Part shown: in pieces, positions 35,680-43,656 of the stretch | Position numbering within the stretch: the stretch's first letter is position 1 | Layout of the letters: each line of letters opens with the position of its first letter | Assembly: GCF_000425485.1 (NCBI RefSeq) | Contig: NZ_KE384383.1 | Location: forward strand, 1-64,000 | DNA: 64,000 nucleotides | Reading direction: 5' to 3' | DNA from: Flavobacterium tegetincola DSM 22377 | GTDB lineage: Bacteria; Bacteroidota; Bacteroidia; Flavobacteriales; Flavobacteriaceae | Position numbers and translations under genes: made by a program | The notes under the pieces: generated by a model | The model's input: the letters and a program-made list of their open reading frames with translations, nothing else | What the model was told of the DNA's origin: nothing | Database searches by the model: none

Positions 35680-36498
35680 TTAAAATTTGCGAACCGTTTG
35701 TCTAATGGCAACTAATTTTTTCATTAAATCTTCAAAGTAATCCAAGTGCAACATATTGGCGCCGTCACTTTTTGCATTTGCTGGATCAAAATGAGTTTCT
35801 ATGAAAATTCCGTCTACGCCAACAGCAATTCCCGCTTTTGCAACAGTTTCTATCATATCTGGACGACCACCCGTTACACCAGCCATTTGATTGGGTTGTT
35901 GCAAAGAATGGGTCACATCTAAAACGGTTGTTGCATATTGCTGCATTGTAGGAATTCCACGGTAATCTACAATCATATCTTGGTAGCCAAACATGGTTCC
36001 ACGATCGGTAACCATTATGTTTTGGTTGTTGCAATCCAATACTTTTTGAACGGCGTGCTTCATACTTTCCGGACTCATAAATTGTCCTTTTTTCAAGTTG
36101 ACTACTTTTCCCGTATTTGCAGCAGCCACAACTAAATCAGTCTGACGTACTAGAAATGCTGGGATTTGTAACACATCCACATATTCAGCAGCCATTGCAG
36201 CGTCTTCATTGGTGTGAATATCTGTTACGGTAGGAACATCAAAAGTTTCGGATACTTTACGTAAAATCTTTAAGGCTTTCTCGTCTCCAATTCCTGAAAA
36301 ACTGTCAATTCGGGAGCGGTTTGCCTTTTTAAACGAACCTTTAAATACGAAAGGAATTTGAAGATGATCAGTAATACCAATTAGTTTTTCGGCAATTCGA
36401 AGCGCCATTTCTTCACCTTCAATGGCACAAGGACCCGCTAAAAGGAAAAAATTATCACTTTCTAAATGTTTTATTTTTGGTATATGTTGTAAGTCCAT
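35680..36498 (-). CDS. kdsA: 3-deoxy-8-phosphooctulonate synthase
   Basis: 272 aa, full length. Motifs FFLLAGPCAIEGEEMALRIAEKL, FKGSFKKANRSRIDSFSGIGDEKALKIL, VTDIHTNEDAA, VTDRGTMFGYQDMIVDYRGI and DATHSLQ-like DVTHSLQQPNQ, all KDO-8-P synthase hallmarks. It condenses phosphoenolpyruvate with arabinose 5-phosphate to make Kdo-8-phosphate for the LPS inner core. An Asn in FKGSFKKANRS matches the metal-independent class. Promoter at 36519-36526. Confidence 0.96.
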   Translation of the reverse strand: MDLQHIPKIKHLESDNFFLLAGPCAIEGEEMALRIAEKLIGITDHLQIPFVFKGSFKKANRSRIDSFSGIGDEKALKILRKVSETFDVPTVTDIHTNEDAAMAAEYVDVLQIPAFLVRQTDLVVAAANTGKVVNLKKGQFMSPESMKHAVQKVLDCNNQNIMVTDRGTMFGYQDMIVDYRGIPTMQQYATTVLDVTHSLQQPNQMAGVTGGRPDMIETVAKAGIAVGVDGIFIETHFDPANAKSDGANMLHLDYFEDLMKKLVAIRQTVRKF

Positions 36499-36518
36499 AG
36501 AGTAGAATTTTAATTTTG

Positions 36519-36526
36519 CAAAGATA
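36519..36526 (-). promoter_or_regulatory. -7 box of kdsA, with a second copy upstream
   Basis: TATCTTTG on the minus strand, exact TAnnTTTG, 20 nt before ATG 36498. An identical TATCTTTG lies 12 nt further upstream (36539-36546), which may be an alternative start signal. Confidence 0.5.
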
Positions 36527-36747
36527 GTTAAGTATTGCCAAAGATATGGGGAAGATTGTGCTAATGTTTAAAACTGGATTGGTGGATATTTAGCGCTTTT
36601 AAAATGGCATATTTTTGTGAACGACATTTACGTTCTGGAAGTGCAAACGGATAAATGATTTTTTAATAAAAAAATTATTTTGAAACAAAAATGGTTGCTT
36701 TTTAAAAAGCCAAAAGTTTAAAAGAAACCAAAAGATTGTTTTATTAT

Positions 36748-36828
36748 CCCTGACCGGAAGGAGCATCCTTTTTTAAAACTGATGGCGCTTAGCCAGCGGT
36801 ATTAAAAAAGAGGCGGAAGGAGGGCAGG
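36748..36828 (+). ncRNA. Candidate structured RNA element 2
   Basis: Outer stem CCTG (36749-36752)/CAGG (36825-36828), inner loop with ACCGGAAGGAGCA on the 5' side and GGCGGAAGGAGGG on the 3' side, a roughly 10-bp AT-rich stem (36767-36776/36802-36812, one bulge), and an apical TGGC/GCCA hairpin. Same plan as element 1, with CCCG/CGGG replaced by CCTG/CAGG: a compensatory change that keeps the stem. Placed between kdsA and the 36866 gene in a stretch with no reading frame. Confidence 0.6.
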
Positions 36829-36865
36829 TTTATGGTATAAAGAATGCCAAAAGCCGTGATCCCAA

Positions 36866-37321
36866 TTAAAATATTTTTAATCCGAAACCTTTAGGTGCTT
36901 GAATAAAACCTTTTTCGTAGATGTTTAAGTACAATGTTACAGGCGTTTTTTGTCCCTGCCATTTGACTTCGTAAATATCCAACAAGGCTGCTCCTGATGC
37001 TGATTTTTTAGAAGGAAAGGGGCAACATATACCTACTTTTTCATAAAAAATTTGTTCGCCATTGGGTCCTGTCAAGGCGTTAAAAAAACGTTTTTGGTTG
37101 ATGGAATCATTTGCAGTGTTGAGGTGAAAGAGATTAATAGGATAATCTTTATCATAGCCATACTTTTCATCCGTTGCACGTTCTTTTATTATAAATGCAT
37201 TTTGTTCATTCACGATTAAATACGGTGCCGAATCGTCTACATTTTTTAAAGTGGACTTGGTGCTGATGCAGGAAATACATAAAAAACTGAAACTGATGAG
37301 GATTGCAAAATGAGTTTTCAT
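36866..37321 (-). CDS. Small lipoprotein, unknown
   Basis: 151 aa. Lipobox CISC (Cys near residue 18; MKTHFAILISFSFLCISC). The mature part contains a CC pair in VGICCPFPSKKSASGAALLDIYEVKW and a Gly/Tyr-rich C-terminus. I do not recognise a function. Some databases, as I recall, give such proteins names copied from neighbouring Kdo genes; nothing in this sequence resembles an aldolase. It starts 5 nt after the DUF4199 stop, so co-transcribed with it. Confidence 0.8.
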   Translation of the reverse strand: MKTHFAILISFSFLCISCISTKSTLKNVDDSAPYLIVNEQNAFIIKERATDEKYGYDKDYPINLFHLNTANDSINQKRFFNALTGPNGEQIFYEKVGICCPFPSKKSASGAALLDIYEVKWQGQKTPVTLYLNIYEKGFIQAPKGFGLKIF

Positions 37322-37326
37322 AAAAA

Positions 37327-37809
37327 TTATTTTTTAACTTTAGTTTGCAAAAATAAAGCCACAATAGCAGAAAGTACAACGCCAAATGAAAGTGTGGAGA
37401 AGACGTTTTGCAAGATGTAACTTGAAAGATTAAAGTAATTGGTTGCCGTTTCTAAAGAATTTCCCTTTGATACCGAATATGCAATCATGTTTGGGAAAAA
37501 TTCTGGTGCAATGGCTTTATGGAAAATGATTTGACAAAATGGAGTCAAAATAGCCATGACGATGGTCAAGAAAATACCCGTAGTACAGCCTTGTTTCCAA
37601 CTCATCTCTCCTTTAAAGAAGTCGTTTTTCTTTTCTTTAATCGCGACATAATATAAAAAAGCGGTGATGAAAAGAAACAGCAAGGAGTAAAGCGCATGAT
37701 CGCTGATTTTTGCTTCATAATAGCCGCTGCTTTTTTCGATAAAAAGCCACAGAATCCATATAAAGGCGTATCGAATTCCCCATTTAATTTCTGTTGCAAA
37801 TTTCTTCAT
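37327..37809 (-). CDS. DUF4199 membrane protein
   Basis: 160 aa with four membrane helices and the DUF4199 layout: WGIRYAFIWILWLF, a loop with KKNDFFKGEMSWKQGCTTGIFLTIV, a long extracytoplasmic loop (HKAIAPEFFPNMIAYSVSKG) and a last helix. A Bacteroidetes family without known function, often beside cell-envelope genes. First gene of a pair with the lipoprotein at 36866. Confidence 0.88.
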   Translation of the reverse strand: MKKFATEIKWGIRYAFIWILWLFIEKSSGYYEAKISDHALYSLLFLFITAFLYYVAIKEKKNDFFKGEMSWKQGCTTGIFLTIVMAILTPFCQIIFHKAIAPEFFPNMIAYSVSKGNSLETATNYFNLSSYILQNVFSTLSFGVVLSAIVALFLQTKVKK

Positions 37810-37891
37810 TATATAAAACGATTTTAGTGACGCAAAATTAAACCATTATTTTAAACTCACTGCTTTTACCACTAAAAATGATTAATATTCT

Positions 37892-37899
37892 TACTTTTG
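37892..37899 (+). promoter_or_regulatory. -7 box of the YeeE/YedE pair
   Basis: TACTTTTG, exact TAnnTTTG, 15 nt before ATG 37915. It overlaps a TTG at 37897 that would otherwise extend the frame, so ATG 37915 is the start. Confidence 0.55.
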
Positions 37900-37914
37900 C
37901 ACAAATTTTTTTTA

Positions 37915-38472
37915 ATGGACTATTTATATACAACATGGCCTTGGTACATTTCTGGTTTTATAATTGGAATGATCATGCTTTGCCTGAATTATTTTGGAAA
38001 AGTTTTTGGAATGTCATCCAATCTTCGAACGCTTTGTACAATTGCAGGAGCGGGAAAGCACGCTGACTTTTTTAAATTTGACTGGAAAGCACAACGTTGG
38101 AATTTATTGGTGGTGTTTGGTGCAATGTTAGGCGGCTTTGTAGCCGTTCATTTTATGAGTGATGCTTCAAACGTAAGTTTAAATCCTGCAACGGTTGCGC
38201 AACTTGCTGAATTGAATATTGATGCTCCTGAAGGCAAAATAGCTCCTGATGCACTTTTTGGCAACGCTGTATTTCAATCGCCTAAAATGATAGCGATCTT
38301 AATTATTGGTGGAATTCTTATTGGATTTGGCTCACGTTACGCAGGAGGTTGTACTTCAGGACATGCTATTTCGGGATTGAGTAACCTGCAATTGCCTTCA
38401 TTAAAAGCGGTAATTGGCTTTTTTGTGGGTGGTTTAGTGATGGTACATTTCTTATTGCCCTTGATTTTTTAG
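37915..38472 (+). CDS. YeeE/YedE transporter, subunit 1
   Basis: 185 aa, about five membrane helices. Contains RYAGGCTSGHAISGLSNLQLPS near residues 140-160, the cysteine motif that in YeeE-type thiosulfate channels passes the sulfur substrate, plus a lipid-facing first half. It is one half of a split YeeE/YedE transporter; the second half follows at 38538. Probably imports a reduced sulfur compound, but the exact substrate is not fixed by sequence. No rhodanese, persulfide dioxygenase or MBL hydrolase gene adjoins it. Confidence 0.9.
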   Translation: MDYLYTTWPWYISGFIIGMIMLCLNYFGKVFGMSSNLRTLCTIAGAGKHADFFKFDWKAQRWNLLVVFGAMLGGFVAVHFMSDASNVSLNPATVAQLAELNIDAPEGKIAPDALFGNAVFQSPKMIAILIIGGILIGFGSRYAGGCTSGHAISGLSNLQLPSLKAVIGFFVGGLVMVHFLLPLIF

Positions 38473-38537
38473 CAAGGAATGGATTGGGTTTTCTGATCGA
38501 ATCGCTCTTTTATTTTTAAATTACAAAACACATTAGA

Positions 38538-38951
38538 ATGAAATATTTAAGATATATACTTGTTGGATTTATTTTCGGCATTGTTTTAACCAAGTCGGAG
38601 GCCGTTTCTTGGTACCGCATTTATGAGATGTTCCAATTTCAATCGTTTCACATGTATGGAATTATTGGTGTAGCGGTAATTACAGGAATTGTGGGCATCC
38701 AATTAATAAAACGTTTGAATGTTAAGGACATTGATGGTAATCCAATTGTAATTGTTCCGAAAGAGTCAGGATCGGCACGCTACTGGATTGGCGGTGTGTT
38801 TTTTGGACTGGGATGGGCTTTAGTTGGTGCATGTCCCGGACCTATTTTTATACTTTTGGGTGCTGGAATTTTGCCGACCATTTTTATATTAATTGGCGCA
38901 TTGGTGGGAACTTATATTTATGGACTGTTGAAAGATAAGTTGCCTCACTAA
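38538..38951 (+). CDS. YeeE/YedE transporter, subunit 2 (DUF6691)
   Basis: 137 aa, four membrane helices. FGLGWALVGACPGPIFILLGAG is the second cysteine-containing pore motif, complementary to GGCTSGH of the first subunit. The gap between the two genes is 65 nt. Together they equal one full-length YeeE. This two-gene layout (like the PmpA/PmpB type) is common in Bacteroidetes and Proteobacteria. Confidence 0.9.
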   Translation: MKYLRYILVGFIFGIVLTKSEAVSWYRIYEMFQFQSFHMYGIIGVAVITGIVGIQLIKRLNVKDIDGNPIVIVPKESGSARYWIGGVFFGLGWALVGACPGPIFILLGAGILPTIFILIGALVGTYIYGLLKDKLPH

Positions 38952-39066
38952 AAATAATAGTTAGACCTTGTTCTTATCCCTTCATGACTGTAAAAGATGT
39001 AGAATTACGTTCCACTAGTTAGTATACATTAAATATTCGTGCTTAGAAAGTAGTAACTTTAAAAGC

Positions 39067-39114
39067 ATAAAACGTAAGAATGTAAGAGGCAAAGTAAGTT
39101 ACCTTGCGTTTTAA
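39067..39114. other. Stem-loop before the lipocalin-like gene
   Basis: AAAACGTAAG ... CTTGCGTTTT arms (one G-U) with smaller GTAA/TTAC pairing inside, 26 nt before ATG 39140. No T run follows, so a leader structure rather than a terminator. Low certainty. Confidence 0.3.
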
Positions 39115-39139
39115 ATAGTAAAACCTAAAATTAAAAAAA

Positions 39140-39592
39140 ATGAAAAAGATTAAAGCAATAATGTTCGCCTTTGTTTTGGCTGGAATGACTGTAGTATCAT
39201 GTAGTAGTGACGATTCTGGACCTGCTCCAATGATTGAAGGAAAGTGGAATCCAATTAAGACGGTAACTAAAGTTGGAACTGCAGGAAGCCAATCGCAAAA
39301 TTACGCTGGAAATGAGCCAGGTTGTGATAAGGATTATATCGAATTTGTAGGAACTTCTAGCGGAAATTTAAGAGATGTTGTCTTTTTTAAAAATGCACAA
39401 AATTCTTGTACAGAGGATGAAGGTACAGCTGCAACATGGAGTAAGTCAGACAAAATTTTAAATGTAAATGGCGGAAATTTTGATGGAGATTTTACAATTA
39501 CAAAATTGTCAAATTCTGAATTGATAATTGAAAGTACATCCAATATTGCTGGTCAAGATCTAGTTGTTAAGTACTACTTTAGAAAAGCCTAA
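39140..39592 (+). CDS. Lipocalin-like lipoprotein
   Basis: 150 aa: lipobox VVSC (Cys near residue 21), Ser/Asp linker, then a small beta-barrel with IEGKWNPIKTVTK at the start, CDKDYIEF, TEDEGTAATWSKSDKILNV and VKYYFRKA at the end, the pattern of the lipocalin-like families of Bacteroidetes. The Cys of CDKD and the one in NSCTEDE probably form a disulfide. Ligand unknown. Single gene between two terminators. Confidence 0.82.
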   Translation: MKKIKAIMFAFVLAGMTVVSCSSDDSGPAPMIEGKWNPIKTVTKVGTAGSQSQNYAGNEPGCDKDYIEFVGTSSGNLRDVVFFKNAQNSCTEDEGTAATWSKSDKILNVNGGNFDGDFTITKLSNSELIIESTSNIAGQDLVVKYYFRKA

Positions 39593-39611
39593 AGTTCCAA
39601 GTTTAAAACCT

Positions 39612-39652
39612 AAAAAAAACCTCAAATTAATTATTTAATTTGAGGTTTTTTC
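39612..39652. terminator. Bidirectional terminator
   Basis: AAACCTCAAATTA/TAATTTGAGGTTT perfect stem flanked by A and T runs, between the lipocalin-like gene and clpS. Confidence 0.9.
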
Positions 39653-39654
39653 TT

Positions 39655-39930
39655 TTATACTAATTCAGCGCTTAATCCAGCTTCTAAAAGCAATGAGCAT
39701 TGCGGTTTGAGTTTTTCAAAAGATCCGGTTTTAACCGTACATTTTCCTTTATAATGTACTAAAATAGCACATTGTTCTGCTTGAATTGTTGTATGATCAC
39801 AAATGGAAACCAGCATTTCAATAACATGATCAAATGTGTTTACATCGTCATTGTATAACACGATTTGATTATTATGATCTACCGATTCCGCTACTAAAAC
39901 TTCTTCTTGTATTTTTTCTATGGTACTCAT
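39655..39930 (-). CDS. clpS: ClpS adaptor protein
   Basis: 91 aa. IVLYNDDVNTFDHVIEML carries the ClpS NDD and the N-degron pocket residues, followed by HTTIQAEQCAILVHYKGKCTVKTG. It binds N-end-rule substrates and delivers them to ClpAP/ClpCP. Sits 86 nt after prmA on the same strand, a pairing seen in other Flavobacteria. The short N-terminal extension is normal for the phylum. Confidence 0.94.
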   Translation of the reverse strand: MSTIEKIQEEVLVAESVDHNNQIVLYNDDVNTFDHVIEMLVSICDHTTIQAEQCAILVHYKGKCTVKTGSFEKLKPQCSLLLEAGLSAELV

Positions 39931-40016
39931 TTTTGATGCTTTGGGTAAAAGGTGTTTTCTATGTAGATTGTTTTAAATTGAAATAACAGCTTAATAAGTA
40001 ATTTCAAATTCTACTG

Positions 40017-40850
40017 CTAATTTACGTATTTTAGGGAAATCCAATTGTTTCTTTCCAGTTTTTTAGCAAATAGTAAACCTTTCTCTACACAAGAAGCATT
40101 AATGGCGTCAAAATCCTCTGAGTAAAATCCGCTTAAAAATAACATTCCTTGTGGATTTAGACAATCTACGTAAGCTTGCATGTCATTCAATAAGATATTG
40201 CGGTTGATATTTGCAATGATCACATCGTATTTTTTACCTTCCAATAAGGCTGCATCACCTTCGTAAACAGAAATTTTAGAACAGTTGTTTCGTTCTGCAT
40301 TTTCAATGGAATTCAGGTAACACCAATTGTCAATGTCAATAGCGTCAATAGGTTCTGCACCTTTCATTTCTGCTAAAATGGCTAAAATGGCAGTTCCGCA
40401 ACCCATGTCCAAAGTTTTTAATCCGCGAACATCAGTTTCCAATAAATGTTGAATCATCATGTGCGTCGTTTCATGATGTCCTGTACCGAAACTCATCTTC
40501 GGTTCGATAATAATGTCAAATTCTGCTTTTGTTTTCGGATGAAAAGGAGCACGAACGTGGCAAATATGGTCTACATCAATGGGTTCAAAATTCTTTTCCC
40601 ATTCTTCATTCCAATTGACTTGATCAATTTCTTCCATGGTATATGAAACTGTAAATTCTGGAGAATTCAAAATTTGAATATCTTCTAAAATAGCAGCGGT
40701 CCACAAGTCTTTTTGCACATAAGCCACCACGCCAAAATCACTTTCGATGAAACTTTCAAAAGCTTTTTCGCCCAGTTCTGCAATTAATATTTCTGAACCT
40801 AACTCTTTGGGTTCAACCGTAAAATGATATCCAATATAGATGTTTGACAT
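40017..40850 (-). CDS. prmA: Ribosomal protein L11 methyltransferase
   Basis: 277 aa from ATG 40850. N-terminal substrate-binding part with the acidic MEEIDQVNWNEEWEKNFEPI motif, then a class I SAM domain: MSFGTGHHETTHMMI, LDMGCGTAILAILAE, IDAIDIDNWCYLNSIENAE and DVIIANINRNILL. Trimethylates ribosomal protein L11. The longer frame starting at 40877 would read through a perfect -7 box (40866-40873), so the shorter start is used. Confidence 0.94.
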   Translation of the reverse strand: MSNIYIGYHFTVEPKELGSEILIAELGEKAFESFIESDFGVVAYVQKDLWTAAILEDIQILNSPEFTVSYTMEEIDQVNWNEEWEKNFEPIDVDHICHVRAPFHPKTKAEFDIIIEPKMSFGTGHHETTHMMIQHLLETDVRGLKTLDMGCGTAILAILAEMKGAEPIDAIDIDNWCYLNSIENAERNNCSKISVYEGDAALLEGKKYDVIIANINRNILLNDMQAYVDCLNPQGMLFLSGFYSEDFDAINASCVEKGLLFAKKLERNNWISLKYVN

Positions 40851-40865
40851 AACCTTAAATTTTTG

Positions 40866-40873
40866 CAAAGGTA
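40866..40873 (-). promoter_or_regulatory. -7 box of prmA
   Basis: TACCTTTG on the minus strand, exact TAnnTTTG, 15 nt before ATG 40850; decides the prmA start. Confidence 0.55.
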
Positions 40874-40908
40874 ACATTATCGTAACATATCGCGGTTGAA
40901 ATTAATGC

Positions 40909-40916
40909 TAAGTTTG
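40909..40916 (+). promoter_or_regulatory. -7 box of the porin gene
   Basis: TAAGTTTG, exact TAnnTTTG, 23 nt before ATG 40940. Confidence 0.45.
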
Positions 40917-40939
40917 CATCAAAATTACAATTTAATTAA

Positions 40940-42163
40940 ATGAAAAAATTAATACTCCTTTTAGCTCTTTTATTTGGTTGGAAAAATCAAGCGCAAGTAA
41001 GTATCACACAGTCAAAGGATGACAATGATTTAAAGCTGTCCACTTTACCTTATTACAGTTATGGAAAAGGGTTGGGGTTGACTTCGCCCGATAGTTTGTT
41101 TCAGCTCAATATTAGATTTCGAATGCAAAATAGAGTAAGCTATTTTAAAAATGAAGGTGAAGATGCAGAATACGACGGGCAAATCAGAAGGTTGCGTTTG
41201 CGATTTGACGGTTATGTAGGTAATCCTAAATTTCTATATGCCATTCAGCTTTCTTTTGCTCCCGGCGATGTTGGTGAATTGCAAGAGGGTGAAAACATAA
41301 ATATCATTCGAGATGCCGTAGTTTTTTATCGACCAAATAAACATTGGAATTTTAGTTTTGGTCAGACCAAACTTCCGGGAAATAGGCAACGTCTTAATTC
41401 TTCTGGAGCATTGCAACTCACAGACCGTTCTATAAATAATGCAAAATTTACAATTGACAGAGATTTTGGTTTCCAAGTGCATAATTTAAATGAATTTAAA
41501 GAGCACTTCTCGTACAATTTTAAAGGAGCTGTTTCTACGGGTGAAGGAAGAAATATTACAGGAAAATCGGATGATGGAGTTGCTTTAACAGGTAAAGTTG
41601 AACTTTTTCCATTAGGAGCTTTTGGCAAAGATGGGACTAATTTTGAAGGTGATTTGGTCCGCGAACCAAAACCCAAATTGATGTTATCCGGTGCTTTTCA
41701 GCAAAACAATAATTCGCAACGCACACAAGGTCAGTTGGGTACTGCTTTATTTGATAAACGAACTACGAAATCGGTTATGCTGGATGCCATGGTCAAATAC
41801 AACGGTTGGTCTGCTATGTCAAGTTACATGTCTCGTTCGGCAACTGATAATCCATTGACTTTCAATCCAGCAGATGTATCCGATTTTAACTATGTATATG
41901 TTGGAAATGGATTTGATTACCAGCTGAGTTATTTATTTCAAAACGATTATGAACTTATAGGTAGATATTCCATACAACACGTAAATGAGGCAATTCAAGC
42001 ATTTGCACCACATGCAAAGCAGTACAGTTTGGGTGTAACCAAGTACATTTGGGAACATACGTTTAAATTGCAAACAGAACTTACTTTTGACACATTGCGT
42101 TACAGCGGTGGACCTTCCACTAATGATTGGTATTTGAGGTTTCAAGTTGAAATTGGAATCTAA
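40940..42163 (+). CDS. OprO/OprP-type porin
   Basis: 407 aa with signal peptide (about 1-18) and a beta-barrel body. Typical elements of the phosphate-selective porin O/P family: RRLRLRFDGYVGNPKFLYAIQLSFA, DAVVFYRPNKHWNFSFGQTKLPGNRQRL, FQVHNLNEFKEHFSYNFKGAVSTGEG, and a terminal YLRFQVEIGI. It forms an outer-membrane pore for anions, possibly phosphate or polyphosphate. No Pho-related gene adjoins it. Single gene. Confidence 0.88.
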   Translation: MKKLILLLALLFGWKNQAQVSITQSKDDNDLKLSTLPYYSYGKGLGLTSPDSLFQLNIRFRMQNRVSYFKNEGEDAEYDGQIRRLRLRFDGYVGNPKFLYAIQLSFAPGDVGELQEGENINIIRDAVVFYRPNKHWNFSFGQTKLPGNRQRLNSSGALQLTDRSINNAKFTIDRDFGFQVHNLNEFKEHFSYNFKGAVSTGEGRNITGKSDDGVALTGKVELFPLGAFGKDGTNFEGDLVREPKPKLMLSGAFQQNNNSQRTQGQLGTALFDKRTTKSVMLDAMVKYNGWSAMSSYMSRSATDNPLTFNPADVSDFNYVYVGNGFDYQLSYLFQNDYELIGRYSIQHVNEAIQAFAPHAKQYSLGVTKYIWEHTFKLQTELTFDTLRYSGGPSTNDWYLRFQVEIGI

Positions 42164-42318
42164 GTACAGTACCATTGCAACTTCATAAATCAACTATTAC
42201 AATTTTAAAACAACTAACAGTGATTTTGTTAAACTAGGCAAAATTGTGATGGATTCCTTTGCGGTATTGGTTTTAAAAGATATTTTTACGGCAGTTAATT
42301 AAACCTTATATTTTTATT

Positions 42319-43206
42319 ATGAAAAAAATCTTTTTATTTCTTGCCGTAGCAAGTACAACAATGTTCGTTTCTTGTTCAGATGATGATGAGAACTCAACAG
42401 ACAAAAATGCTGCAACTTCAATCGTATTGGCTGCAAATGTAGCTTCTATTGAAGTAGGTCAGTCGGTAACTTTTACTGTAACAGATAACAATGCCTTAGT
42501 AGTTACTGGTTCTTCTACAATTTTAGCAAACAATGTTGAAATTAATGGTGCAACTTTTACACCAACAGCTGCTGGATCTTACGCGGTTAAAGCAGTACAC
42601 ACAAATTCTAATGATGTTGCTTTGGAAAGTAATACAGTTACTATTACAGTTACTGCAGTTCCAGTAGCAAGTAATTCAGTAATCGTTGGTACTACATCTT
42701 ACGTAACTGATAATTCAATTTTGTACTACTTGGGTACAACAGCAGAAAACAATAATGTATTTGTTGCTAATGCATACAATGTTGTAGTTGATGGAGAGGA
42801 TGAAACTTATCCTAATGATACTTACATCTACTTCACATCTGCTCAAGTTGGAACTACAACATTAACTTTACCTACAGTTGGAGCTTATGCTTTTGGAACT
42901 GATGCACAAAGTATGAAAGCTATTGACGCTAATCTTATTGTTAATGACGATGTAATCTTGGCTACAGAAGTTACTACTAACGCTTCAATGAATTTATCAG
43001 CACTTGTAGCATCTGATGCTGCTCAAACTTGGACATATACTTATTCAGTACTTATGGCTGATAATACTACTGTAAAAGGTGAGTTCCACGGAGACTTTGG
43101 TTTTGTTAATCAATCAACTCCAGCAGCTAAATCTAAAATGATCAACAAAGTTTCTAATGCACAAATCAAACAAAACTTGAAAAGAGTTATGTCTTTGAAA
43201 AAATAA
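42319..43206 (+). CDS. Lipoprotein with Ig-like N-terminal domain
   Basis: 295 aa: lipobox FVSC (Cys near residue 19), a polar linker, an Ig-like domain (about 33-112) and a C-terminal domain (about 118-280) rich in Asn/Thr with no family I recognise. The Ig-like part resembles the two repeats of the Omp28-like lipoprotein at 13106: SIVLAAN, VGQSVTFTV, INGATFTPTAAGSYAVKA. Followed by a strong terminator. Surface or periplasmic location; function unknown. Confidence 0.8.
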   Translation: MKKIFLFLAVASTTMFVSCSDDDENSTDKNAATSIVLAANVASIEVGQSVTFTVTDNNALVVTGSSTILANNVEINGATFTPTAAGSYAVKAVHTNSNDVALESNTVTITVTAVPVASNSVIVGTTSYVTDNSILYYLGTTAENNNVFVANAYNVVVDGEDETYPNDTYIYFTSAQVGTTTLTLPTVGAYAFGTDAQSMKAIDANLIVNDDVILATEVTTNASMNLSALVASDAAQTWTYTYSVLMADNTTVKGEFHGDFGFVNQSTPAAKSKMINKVSNAQIKQNLKRVMSLKK

Positions 43207-43225
43207 TTTTAAGCAATTAAAATTC

Positions 43226-43257
43226 AAACCCGATTGTGAAAGCAGTCGGGTTTTTTT
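43226..43257 (+). terminator. Terminator of the Ig-like lipoprotein gene
   Basis: AACCCGA/TCGGGTT stem with a 12-nt loop and T7. Confidence 0.85.
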
Positions 43258-43611
43258 ATGTCCAAAACAAATTACAAAAAGTATAGATTACTCAATGTCT
43301 AGAATTGGTTTTGTGATGTCAAATAGTATTGAAAAACAACACATTTAATTTACGCTTCTTTAATTCTTCTTCAGTTTTGTAAGGGGAAAATTCTAGGTTC
43401 AATAGTTTTTTTTTTTTTTTGATATCAGGTTCTCTGCAGTATTGGAAAAATGTATAGACTACAGCTTAGCTATTTCTAAGCGAAATCAGTCGAGTTTAGG
43501 AAAATGATCTCAATCAAATTATCAGTAAAAGATAGAATTTGACACCTACATTATTTCAGTTTAAGTAATAGCTAAAGAGTATATATAGTGTTTTTGCTTC
43601 ACTTTGACACA
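43258..43611. other. Gene-poor stretch with T15 tract
   Basis: No intact gene. A T15 homopolymer lies at 43406-43420. On the minus strand, 43319-43405 reads as a protein-like piece (NLEFSPYKTEEELKKRKL then stop), possibly a gene remnant. Confidence 0.35.
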
Positions 43612-43634
43612 AAAAAAACCACTCGAAAGTGGTT
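43612..43634 (-). terminator. Terminator of the terC-like gene
   Basis: Minus strand AACCACT-TTCG-AGTGGTT stem with a UUCG-type tetraloop followed by T8. Confidence 0.9.
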
Positions 43635-43656
43635 TAAGATAAATAGTAGATTTTTT

